From Nostoc paludosum FACHB-159 (GTDB lineage: Bacteria; Cyanobacteriota; Cyanobacteriia; Cyanobacteriales; Nostocaceae), in the NCBI RefSeq assembly GCF_014698835.1, contig NZ_JACJTU010000012.1, forward strand, positions 1 through 64,000: 64,000 bases of DNA, written 5' to 3'. How positions within the stretch are numbered: position 1 is the first letter of the stretch; the number at the start of each line of letters is the position of its first letter. A program made the position numbers and the translations under genes. Shown here in pieces: positions 55,016-63,075 of this stretch. Below the pieces are notes generated by a model. It did no database searches. It saw only the letters and a program-made list of their open reading frames with translations, and was not told the DNA's origin.

Positions 55016-56062
55016 TTATTTTTTAACGCAACGTGTATCCTTACCAGCATCTTTGCAGTTTTCAAAGGTAATTTTTTTATCTACAATTTCTTGTTTCGCC
55101 TGCAATGCTTTTTGTTTGACTGCTTGTGGTACTGCTGCTCCAAATTTTCCTAAAAATAAAATATCTGGTCTTTCTAGACCAATTGTATATATTTGCCCCT
55201 TGAGTTGTTTTTGTTTTGCCAGTTCTGCAAGATAGGCAATCGCTATATCCAGCCGTTTGACGGCACTAGTTAAAACTGCTTTTGGGGCAACATCTAACTG
55301 ATCTTGAGTATTACCAAAGGCATACACTCCCTTATCACTGGCAGTTTGCAACACTGCGGCTGAGGCATTATCTAACCATTGATAAATTACATCTGCTCCT
55401 GTAGAAATTAAAGCCAAAGTCGCTTCCTTTCCTTTAGCAACATCATTCCAATCTCCTGTAAAAGTAGAAGTAATCTGAATATTTGGTTTAACAGATTTTG
55501 CTCCTAATTCAAATCCCCGTAATTCTTGTTGAGTGGCTTCAAATTCCTGTCCGGCAATATAAGCTAATTTGTTGGATTTAGTTAAAGAAGCAGCGATAAT
55601 GCCACACAAATAACTACCTTGGAGGTGGTCTATCCGCAAAGCGGCAATGTTATCACCTTTAATAGAACCGTTAACAGCTACAAAGAATGTATTGGGAAAC
55701 TGTGAAGCAACTTGTTCTACCGCTGCATCAAATTGTCCGCCGTGGGCAAAGACTATACTGTAGCCTTTACGAGCAAAATCTGTTAAGGTTTCTGTCTGAT
55801 CTGCTTGGGCTACTTGTTCGACATAGGCAATGTCTCCACCAAGCTTTTGTTTCGCCAGATTTACACCTTCGTAACCAGATTGATTCCAGGCTTTATCGGT
55901 GATGACTCCAGGGAGAGCGATCGCTATTTTAAATCCTTCCCCACCACCTGCATTACTTTGTGTTGTAGTTTGGTTATTGCTACTACACGCTTTCAGCGCT
56001 AGGCTGCTAGCAAAAACCGCGCAGCCATAAATCAATTCACGCCGACCAAAGTTTCCCGCCAT
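55016..56062 (-). CDS. BMP-family ABC transporter substrate-binding lipoprotein
   Basis: 348 residues. Lipoprotein signal with lipobox LKAC near residue 26, then the BMP (BmpA/Med) periplasmic-binding fold: IALPGVITDKAWNQSGYEG, GYSIVFAHGGQFDAAVEQVA, NKLAYIAGQEF and DVIYQWLDNASAAVLQ. BMP proteins bind nucleosides or related compounds in the periplasm. It forms a probable importer with the ATPase 266 bp downstream. Confidence 0.92.
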   Translation of the reverse strand: MAGNFGRRELIYGCAVFASSLALKACSSNNQTTTQSNAGGGEGFKIAIALPGVITDKAWNQSGYEGVNLAKQKLGGDIAYVEQVAQADQTETLTDFARKGYSIVFAHGGQFDAAVEQVASQFPNTFFVAVNGSIKGDNIAALRIDHLQGSYLCGIIAASLTKSNKLAYIAGQEFEATQQELRGFELGAKSVKPNIQITSTFTGDWNDVAKGKEATLALISTGADVIYQWLDNASAAVLQTASDKGVYAFGNTQDQLDVAPKAVLTSAVKRLDIAIAYLAELAKQKQLKGQIYTIGLERPDILFLGKFGAAVPQAVKQKALQAKQEIVDKKITFENCKDAGKDTRCVKK

Positions 56063-56184
56063 AAACTAGTCCTCAAATTAATAGTTTTTTTAGTAACAAC
56101 ATATATACATTAAAACTCGCAGAACATTTAATATTTTAAAATGATGGATATCTTTTTTAACTAAAGTTTTTGAGGGAATACTTT

Positions 56185-56391
56185 ATGACTATTTGGGTAA
56201 ATGAGCAAATCGATCCGTCTGGCATGATTCATGCTTGTATTGCTTGTTGTAACGAATCTCAAGCCAAAGATTGTCATCATTCCTTTGAGAATAATTTGAC
56301 CCAGACGCAAAAAGCAGCCGGTTGGGTAGCACGATTACGCACAGTCGATTCTTGGGATGAAGTTCCAGTCAATTCTTTAAAACTCAATTAA
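56185..56391 (+). CDS. Small conserved hypothetical protein
   Basis: 68 residues from the ATG giving MTIWVNEQ, preceded by gaggga at the right distance; a TTG start five codons upstream is unlikely. Soluble, with Cys18-x-x-Cys-Cys and a Cys-His-His further on (CIACC, DCHH), so a metal or redox site is possible. No family is recognised. It stands alone. Confidence 0.6.
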   Translation: MTIWVNEQIDPSGMIHACIACCNESQAKDCHHSFENNLTQTQKAAGWVARLRTVDSWDEVPVNSLKLN

Positions 56392-56782
56392 GTAGTCGTC
56401 GTTGAGGTAGTGAAAAGTAGCCAGAACTGCATTCTTTCTCTAACCTCAACGGCACTCACAACTCATCACCAAATCCCCATTAGCTAATGGATACAACCTT
56501 TGCAGTTCCACAAAGCTGCTGCACTGTTATTTTCCTTGAGCCTTTCGACACGTTTGTTTTCAGCTATTACGCTTATAAATTTCATAGTCACTCATCAGGT
56601 TCGTTAACCGCTTAAACAGGTTAATAAAGCATAAAAATCAGATTAAAATTATCAAATTATTAACAACTACTTCCCAGAAAACTAATCTATTATAGAAATT
56701 TGATGATTTTTTGCAACTATTAAGAGCTATCATCTATACCGTAGATTAAATTAAAAAACTTGCTTTCAACCGAATCAATTTA
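56392..56782. other. Spacer with a dispersed repeat, no gene
   Basis: Contains the second 48-bp dispersed repeat (56562-56609) and AT-rich sequence that presumably carries the promoter of the next gene. Confidence 0.55.
56562..56609. repeat. 48-bp dispersed repeat, copy B
   Basis: agctattacgcttat...ggttcgttaacc, same orientation as the copy at 50245-50292, about 83% identical by eye. Confidence 0.65.
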
Positions 56783-57340
56783 GTGAACTATCCCAGAGTT
56801 TACGCTTCAAAGCAAGGCTATCCCATTAATTTAGTTGGCGAAACGGGACAAGCGGTTCAAATTTCAATTCATCCCCCCAGTCAATATATCTGTGCCAACT
56901 GCGAACGGATATTACCAGATTGGAAACACCAGCCATTTTTGAGAGTAGTGATTGTCTTACAGCAATCGCGTTATCAATTAGTGGAAAAGACCGTCGAAAT
57001 AGAGGCAGACAAAGAAGACTTGCGAGAAAAGTTTATGAGATTTGGCTGCGATTTGGCATTTAATCTGCGCGATCGCGGTTACTTAACTGACCTCATCGAC
57101 CCTCGTACAGGTTACCCTTTATTATCGCATCCCGGAGCAATTCCCCACGACGACACAGCAGTTGTTCAAGCTTTACTCAACTATCCAGTAGTTAAAAATC
57201 AATGCCGTGTGTTAATTCATCCCGAATGGGGTGCAGCAGTTTATCCTAGCATTATGATCTCAGAAGCTCCACCAATTGTAATCGAATGGGTTACTAAAGC
57301 GATAGCACCAATGCATGGTTGGAATGAAATTAATTATTAG
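56783..57340 (+). CDS. MMADHC-like (methylmalonic aciduria and homocystinuria type D) protein
   Basis: 185 residues, GTG start. The central part matches the C-terminal domain of human MMADHC, the cytosolic partner that directs cobalamin to its enzymes: a conserved acidic helix (DKEDLREKFMRFGCDLAFNL), LIDPRTGYPL, and NQCRVLIHPEWGAAVYPSI. The eukaryotic N-terminal extension is absent. Unlike what I recall of human MMADHC there is a CANC pair (Cys37, Cys40). The family assignment is from memory of conserved blocks. Its role in cyanobacteria is not established. It lies just upstream of a DUF3445 gene. Confidence 0.72.
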   Translation: MNYPRVYASKQGYPINLVGETGQAVQISIHPPSQYICANCERILPDWKHQPFLRVVIVLQQSRYQLVEKTVEIEADKEDLREKFMRFGCDLAFNLRDRGYLTDLIDPRTGYPLLSHPGAIPHDDTAVVQALLNYPVVKNQCRVLIHPEWGAAVYPSIMISEAPPIVIEWVTKAIAPMHGWNEINY

Positions 57341-57468
57341 TTATTAGTCATTAGTAGAGACGCGATGAATCGCATCTGTACAATAGTGATTGGCCATTAG
57401 TTATTCTCCACGTCTCCCCATCTCTTCTATATTGGAAATGAGAAAATAAAAACAAGCATCATAAATCT

Positions 57469-58491
57469 GTGTCTGTAAACAACTTGTTCCAAGAAGTTAG
57501 GACAGTGGAAGCTTCTGATAATGCGGCTTGCTACTTCCCCCTGATGAGTGGACGCTATGAAGTTAAGCCAGGGATGATGCCTTTTGGCTGCTGTTTGGGT
57601 AACACTCTGGTTGATAGACAGGTATTTCAAATTGATGATAATTTTACCGACTACCGTCAAGCTAAGCTTTTAGCTCGTGAGGAAAGGTTGAGCAAGTATT
57701 ACCAAACTTGCAATTATTCTAAGACTGTGGCAAGTGCGATCGCTCATTTAATAATTCATCGCCTCATTCAAGAACATCCAGAGCATTTTGATTGCCAAAA
57801 GTCAATAGATAACACCCTGAAATTTCATAGCCAACTCACCAAAGAAACGCTTTATTTAGATGCACAGTTGCAGTTACAAAAAGTTGAAGGTAGCCGAGTT
57901 GTTCCGGCTTACGCTTCTACTCTTGATGCTTTAGCAGCACAGGTGCAGGAAGACCTAGCAATTATTTGCCGTTCTGCTGATGGTAGCAACTTTTTGAGTG
58001 CAGTTCATCTGTGTTATCCCAACCACTGGTCAGCCGAGGAGAAAATTGGCAACGACTTTGCTACCATCCATGCACCGGTGGCGGGTATGGAGAAAATAAA
58101 TCGGCGGGGGAATGCGATCGCTAATACAATGATTACCCAGAAACCGATGGTGCGTTTTGCTTGGGGTTTGAGTACCGATACCCGCCTCAACCATCATCCC
58201 GAACCACCGCCTGGCGTGTCAGTTAGCCAATGGCAAGGTAGAAACTTTGATTTGCAATATCCCACGCTTTATCTGCGAATTGAGCGACAGGTAATTTGGG
58301 GAATACCAGAGTGTGAGGCAGCACTGTTTACTATTCGTACTTACTTTAGAGATTGTGCTGTAGTTAAAAAAGATTCAAGATTAAATTCTAAGCTTTATGC
58401 TGCAATTGAGTCGATGACACCAGAAGCTTTAGTGTATAAGGGTTTGGTAGAAAGTAAAGTTAGTATTTTACAGTGGTTAAAGGATATTTAA
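57469..58491 (+). CDS. DUF3445/haem-dependent oxidative N-demethylase-like protein
   Basis: 340 residues, GTG start. DUF3445 features: ARYFP-type MSGRYEVKPGMMPF start, AVHLCYPNHWSAEEKIG...FATIHAPVAG centre, and LYLRIERQVIWGIPECEAALFTIRTYF. Characterised relatives are the haem-binding alpha subunit of dimethylamine-type N-demethylases with an unusual haem site. The substrate is unknown here. Immediately downstream of the MMADHC-like gene (128 bp), so a functional link is possible. Confidence 0.82.
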   Translation: MSVNNLFQEVRTVEASDNAACYFPLMSGRYEVKPGMMPFGCCLGNTLVDRQVFQIDDNFTDYRQAKLLAREERLSKYYQTCNYSKTVASAIAHLIIHRLIQEHPEHFDCQKSIDNTLKFHSQLTKETLYLDAQLQLQKVEGSRVVPAYASTLDALAAQVQEDLAIICRSADGSNFLSAVHLCYPNHWSAEEKIGNDFATIHAPVAGMEKINRRGNAIANTMITQKPMVRFAWGLSTDTRLNHHPEPPPGVSVSQWQGRNFDLQYPTLYLRIERQVIWGIPECEAALFTIRTYFRDCAVVKKDSRLNSKLYAAIESMTPEALVYKGLVESKVSILQWLKDI

Positions 58492-58560
58492 CGTATAAAA
58501 TATTTTGGTAGAAAAAGGGATTCAAGCTAATCAAAATTTGATTTAAACGCAAAGGCACAC

Positions 58561-58640
58561 AGCGAAAAGTTTGAGCGCCGGCTTCCGGCGATCAAAGCTT
58601 TTCAAGACAGAGATTTACGCAAAGGAACGCAAAGGTTAAT
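58561..58640. repeat. Short dispersed repeat (acgcaaaggcac and gcgccggcttccggcg)
   Basis: acgcaaagg iterations flank a small GC-rich hairpin (gccgg / ccggc) downstream of the DUF3445 gene. The same gcaaaggc motif occurs in the interior of MITE copy 1. Confidence 0.5.
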
Positions 58641-58745
58641 TGGGAGTTACTTCATTTTGTGTTTTGAAAAAATTGGGATGCTCCCTCATTTACAGCAATT
58701 CCACTATACGAGAATTGTTGAAAATTGGTATAAAAAAGCAAATTC

Positions 58746-59762
58746 TCAGGTACTTTTCGGTCGCCGTAGTTGCTTGTAATTAATCGGGCCGAGAATTTTG
58801 TTGAGGTTACGCAACTGCTCAGCTGTACCCATACCAATAAGCCGATCTCCTGGCATTAATACTGTATCGCCGGTGGGGCCGCCAATTAAAGTACCATCAA
58901 GGCGGCGAATTGCCAAAACTAATGCACCAGTTTGCGATCGCAATCTCGCTTTTTGTAAAGTTTGACCGACAAAAGGACAAAAAGCCGGGTCGAGTAAAAA
59001 TTCTTCCATATACAACTGGCGGTCTGCACCTGTCAAAATTCCATCTACAAAGTCCAAAACCTGCGGTCTGAGAGCCGCAGCCGCCATCCGCTTCCCACCA
59101 GTGATATACGGTGAAATCACTTCATCTGCACCACCACGCTGTAGCTTTTGTAATGCTTCTTCTGTGCTGGCACGAGCGATCGCCCGAATTTCTGGATTAA
59201 GTGTTTTTGCTGATAAAACTGTATATAAATTCTCGGCATCAGAAGGAAGTGCCGCCACTAGACAAATTGCCCTTTCAATACCTACCTTCAAAAGAGTATC
59301 ATCTAGCGTTGCATCACCTTGGTATACTGTATAACCCTCTGACTGCGCCCTTTGCACGGATTCCAACTCGGAATCAATAACTACAAAAGGTACACCTTCT
59401 GCCTGAAATTCCTTAGCAATTTGACGACCAGTCCGACTAAAGCCACAGATAATGTAGTGTTCTGACAGGGATTCCATTAACCGCCTCTGTTGTTGTAGTC
59501 GAATTCCTTGTTGGAAGTAGCCTTGAACGATCGCTTCTGTAAGTCTGTTAACAATGTAACCAATATTGACTACGCCCAACAAAATCAGGGCAATTGTAAA
59601 CAAGCGTCCTCGGCTACCGAGTGGGTGGGTTTCTCCGTATCCTACGGTAGCTAAAGTGATGACTGTCATGTAAGCAGCATCTTCCCATGACCAGCCCTCT
59701 ATTATTCGATACCACAAAGTGCCAATAAGGAAAACACCACCAAGAGCGATGACCCCTACCAT
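58746..59762 (-). CDS. Potassium channel with RCK (TrkA-N/TrkA-C) domains
   Basis: 338 residues. Membrane helix, pore loop with selectivity filter TVGYGE near residue 39, second helix, then an NAD-binding TrkA-N domain (HYIICGFSRTGRQIAKEF) and a TrkA-C domain. Two-helix K+ channel regulated by NAD(H) or ligand, as in MthK. The reading frame continues upstream for 23 codons with a plausible family N terminus (TLEQKYQRIQKEL) but with no ATG, GTG or TTG; see findings. The ATG used here has an aggag only three bases upstream. Confidence 0.9.
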   Translation of the reverse strand: MVGVIALGGVFLIGTLWYRIIEGWSWEDAAYMTVITLATVGYGETHPLGSRGRLFTIALILLGVVNIGYIVNRLTEAIVQGYFQQGIRLQQQRRLMESLSEHYIICGFSRTGRQIAKEFQAEGVPFVVIDSELESVQRAQSEGYTVYQGDATLDDTLLKVGIERAICLVAALPSDAENLYTVLSAKTLNPEIRAIARASTEEALQKLQRGGADEVISPYITGGKRMAAAALRPQVLDFVDGILTGADRQLYMEEFLLDPAFCPFVGQTLQKARLRSQTGALVLAIRRLDGTLIGGPTGDTVLMPGDRLIGMGTAEQLRNLNKILGPINYKQLRRPKST

Positions 59763-60212
59763 TAACTCCTTTTGGATACGTTGATATTTTTGCTCAAGAG
59801 TTGAGAATGACGTATAAATAGTACTTTGGGCCTATATTTTTGAGTTTTGTACTAACTTTATAGTATTTATCCTGGGGAGCAAAGAGGAAAAGAACATAGG
59901 GAAAACAATAGTTTTTTGTAAATAGCATTATTGTAGCGATCGCTTGACTTGGTTGATACTGCGGATGTATAGACATCAATTTTAAATTCTCTTCAAGATT
60001 CTTTAAATCAAGCACAGTAGTTTCACTGAGGATAGCCCTTGGCAGCAATGTTAGATTTGCAACGTACATTACTGCCTCATCATCCAACTTTCAAACCACA
60101 TTTTATAGTCAGACACCTAGTTTTGGACTGCTAGGTTTAATTCACGAATTCTCTTCTGTAATCGTCTTAATAGTGTAGAGACAAAAGAAAATAAGCTTGG
60201 AGTAATATTGCC
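59763..60212. other. Divergent spacer, no supported gene
   Basis: Promoter region for the K+ channel (minus) and the amine oxidase (plus). AT-rich. A minus-strand frame of 97 codons at 59794-60087 has no family features. Confidence 0.55.
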
Positions 60213-62318
60213 ATGTCAAAATCGCTTTTTGCTAAACTTCACCGCAGCTTTGGTAGCGAATTATCTGGAACTGAAAAATACGAAAAAATTCAATCAGGGC
60301 TTTCAGAAATTCAAGAACAGTCGCCTAGCCTAAATAATGAGGAAAGACAACGCCTCAAAAATATTAAAGTTATCGTAGTCGGCGCTGGATTTGCTGGACT
60401 GGCAGCAGCATATGAATTGGCAACTCAAGGCGTTCAAGTAACTGTTTTGGAAGCAAGAGAACGCGTTGGCGGACGTGTTTATAGCAAAGACGACATTGCT
60501 CCAGGACGCATTGTCGAGGCTGGTGCAGAATTAGTTGGAGCCAATCATCATCAATGGATTCATTACGCAAGAAAATTTGGTTTGGGACTGAGCGTTATCA
60601 CTAGAGAAGATAATTTTGAAGCAGTAGGATTAGAACAACCTCTTTACATTAACGGTTCTAATGTTCCCCGCAAAATTCAAAAAGTAATCTTCGAGAAAAT
60701 GGAGAAGATTCAAGAAAAAATTAATGAAGATGCAGAACAAGTAGATGCCTACGAACCGTGGACACATCCTAAAGCTAAGGAGTGGGATAGCATTTCTGTT
60801 GCTGATAAATTAGATGAATGGTGTGCGGGCGATTTGTTATTACGAAATGCTTTAGAGGTGCATTTTAGTAATGACCAGACAGCACCAACCACAGAGCAGA
60901 GTTACCTTGGTTTACTTGCAGCAGTTAAAGGCGGTGGAGTTGGTGATTACTGGACTTTATCAGAAACCTTCCGCTGCGAAAGTGGAAATCAAGCTTTAGC
61001 ACAGAAGTTTGTTGAGGAAATCCAAAAGGTCGTTAAGGAAATTCACGGGCAAGAAAATTGGTCTGTCAACATCAAAGAACCCGTGACTCACATTGACATT
61101 CCCAAAGATTCACCAGGTGTGACTGTTCGCACTATCTTCAATGAATACAAGGGCGACTACGTTATTTTTGCCATTCCTCCCACCACATGGAAAGATGTTT
61201 GCATTACTCCTGAAGTGCCTTCAGATTATCAGATGTCTTTGGGACAAGCCATTAAGTATTTAAGTGCTGTCAATGAGCGATTTTGGATTAAGAAAGGTTT
61301 GGCACCGAGTTTCATCTCAGACGAAGTGGGCATGATTTGGGAAAGCAGCGATAACCAAATGGCAACCACCGGACATGGTTTTGGGTTGAATTTGTTTGCA
61401 GGTGGTCAATTAGCAAGCCAAGCTTTGGCATCAGACGATTCCACAAAGTATTTCAATGATGCTATTGGCCGGGTCTATAAAGACTATGAAAGTAACGTCA
61501 GCAAACAAGAATTTATTGAATGGCCTAAAGAGAAATGGACAGGAGGCGGATATTCTTGCCCTAAACCTAACCAAGTGTGTAAGATTGGGCGTTTTCTGAG
61601 TCAGGCTTATCTCGATAGACTTTTCTTTGCAGGGGAACACACCTGCCTAGCCTTTTTTGGCTATATGGAAGGGGCTTTGCGGTCTGGGGTTATTTGTTCC
61701 AAAAAGATCCTAGAAGCGACAAAGTGTCGCCGCTCAAAACTGGTAGGTAGTACTACAGGGATTTATCGCGGATATGCACCAGAGAAGTTTGACGGCTTCT
61801 CAGATACGGTAGACAAACATAACTTGTCACAGCATAAAACCAGTGGTTTTGATGCATTTGCCGATGTACTCAACGGTGTCAACTCTCTAAGGAAAATTAT
61901 TGTCCGCCACGGCGATATCGTAGACGGATTGCAAGTATTTTACGAAACTACTGACAAAAAGAAGACTACTCTTAATCAGTGGTCGAGAGAATACGGTAAT
62001 AAGCAACCCAATAAAGGAGATGTTTTTACAATTTCTCAAGGGGATTATTTAGAAGAGGTATCTGGTTATTATGGGACTTGGTTTGGGGCAACTCATATCC
62101 TTCAGTTGAAGTTGACAACAAAAAATCAGAAATGCCAAACTTTCGGTACTATGGCTCACAGTGTAGAATCACAACGCAAATCTTTTTCCTTTAAGGCAAA
62201 TGATGGAGAGGAAATTATTGGCTTTTTTGGTGCTGAAGTTCCCTTAGATTACAACGTCGATCGCTCAAAAGATTTAGTGATGTCGGCTATTGGGGTAATT
62301 TTTAGAACTATCAGTTAA
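60213..62318 (+). CDS. FAD-dependent amine oxidase fused to a C-terminal jacalin-like lectin domain
   Basis: 701 residues. About 50 polar residues precede the FAD-binding Rossmann motif GAGFAG (57-62), the Glu at 80 and ERVGGR (83-88). FAGEHT (about 472-477) and FGYMEGALRSG close the flavin monoamine/L-amino-acid oxidase domain. From about residue 512 a beta-rich domain follows: IVDGLQVFYE, GDVFTISQGDYLEEVSGYYG, ILQLKLTTKN, FSFKANDGEEIIGFFG and the AIGVIF end, the order of jacalin-related lectin motifs. The lectin may target the oxidase to a glycan. No signal peptide. Substrate unknown. Confidence 0.85.
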   Translation: MSKSLFAKLHRSFGSELSGTEKYEKIQSGLSEIQEQSPSLNNEERQRLKNIKVIVVGAGFAGLAAAYELATQGVQVTVLEARERVGGRVYSKDDIAPGRIVEAGAELVGANHHQWIHYARKFGLGLSVITREDNFEAVGLEQPLYINGSNVPRKIQKVIFEKMEKIQEKINEDAEQVDAYEPWTHPKAKEWDSISVADKLDEWCAGDLLLRNALEVHFSNDQTAPTTEQSYLGLLAAVKGGGVGDYWTLSETFRCESGNQALAQKFVEEIQKVVKEIHGQENWSVNIKEPVTHIDIPKDSPGVTVRTIFNEYKGDYVIFAIPPTTWKDVCITPEVPSDYQMSLGQAIKYLSAVNERFWIKKGLAPSFISDEVGMIWESSDNQMATTGHGFGLNLFAGGQLASQALASDDSTKYFNDAIGRVYKDYESNVSKQEFIEWPKEKWTGGGYSCPKPNQVCKIGRFLSQAYLDRLFFAGEHTCLAFFGYMEGALRSGVICSKKILEATKCRRSKLVGSTTGIYRGYAPEKFDGFSDTVDKHNLSQHKTSGFDAFADVLNGVNSLRKIIVRHGDIVDGLQVFYETTDKKKTTLNQWSREYGNKQPNKGDVFTISQGDYLEEVSGYYGTWFGATHILQLKLTTKNQKCQTFGTMAHSVESQRKSFSFKANDGEEIIGFFGAEVPLDYNVDRSKDLVMSAIGVIFRTIS

Positions 62319-62370
62319 AGAATAGACAATTCAGAATTCAGAATTCAGCAATCTTTTTAGTGAGGGATAA

Positions 62371-62400
62371 TTGGGGTGGGCTTTTTGGCCCACCCCACAA
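62371..62400 (+). terminator. Hairpin after the amine oxidase-jacalin gene
   Basis: ggggtgggc / gcccacccc stem with a T-rich loop, extended by flanking ttg/caa, 52 bp after the stop. No strong U tract. Confidence 0.6.
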
Positions 62401-62568
62401 TACTTTCATGATATTTAAATATAAAACTTAGACGGCAATCTAATAAACTGCACCCTGAGGGCTTGAAAATATTCCTTTCCCAGTTCCTAATCATTTAGTC
62501 ATCATTTGATAACATCAAGTGCGTTAGCATCAGCATAGTAGACATCTTGCATAAATCAAAAATAAAGA

Positions 62569-62639
62569 ACCCCACCCCGCATTTGAGTAAAGCAAACGCT
62601 CCCCTCCCCCATACCTTGGGGAGGCGTTGGGGGTGGGGT
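62569..62639. repeat. G/C-rich palindromic element
   Basis: Outer arms accccacccc / ggggtggggt with an inner pair aacgctcccc / ggggaggcgtt. Same architecture as 21534-21602. Confidence 0.6.
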
Positions 62640-62648
62640 GTTAGGTAC

Positions 62649-62823
62649 TTTTGCAAGAGACTCCATGAACACAATTCACAACGAAGGAATGAAAATATTT
62701 CTTTCCTAGTCACCAGTCCCCAGTCCCTATTTTCAAGGCAGACTCCATGAACACAATTCACAACGAAGGAATGAAAATATTTCTTTCCTAGTCACCAGTC
62801 CCCAGTCCCTATTTTGAAGGCAG
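62649..62823 (+). repeat. Dispersed repeat, copies 2 and 3 in tandem
   Basis: Copy 2 spans about 62649-62740 and copy 3 about 62741-62823. They share gactccatgaacacaattca through ctagtcaccagtccccagtc and ccctattt. Together with the copy at 1041-1137 they form a family present at both ends of the window in the same orientation. The tandem copies may reflect unequal recombination. Confidence 0.85.
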
Positions 62824-63075
62824 GTCTAGTGTACCTTAGCTAGATTCTCGACCAAAAAGCAGACAAAGCCTATACACAGCAAAAGCTTGCGTAAAATCCT
62901 ACGTGCCCGTTAAATTACTTATATGATGTCAAGCGATCGCCCCTAGTTAATTGGAGTCAAAACTGTCGGGGGTTCACGAAGCGATCGGGCTTTGGGAGAA
63001 TAAAAAGTAATTTTTTGAGATTTCTAGGAAACTAGTAAATAACTATATGATGAAAAACTTGCAGGAGGAGCGGTA

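Larger units (their letters stand above)
62319..63075. other. Repeat-rich spacer before argD
   Basis: Holds the amine-oxidase terminator, a G/C-rich palindrome (62569-62639) and two tandem copies of the dispersed repeat also seen at 1.04 kb. No gene supported. Confidence 0.7.

Noticed and set aside
59794..60087. 97-codon minus-strand frame upstream of the K+ channel
   Set aside because: No recognisable domain and poor start context; lies in a divergent promoter region.
62547..62750. Plus-strand frame of 67 codons
   Set aside because: Translation of the G/C-rich palindrome plus dispersed repeat; no protein features.
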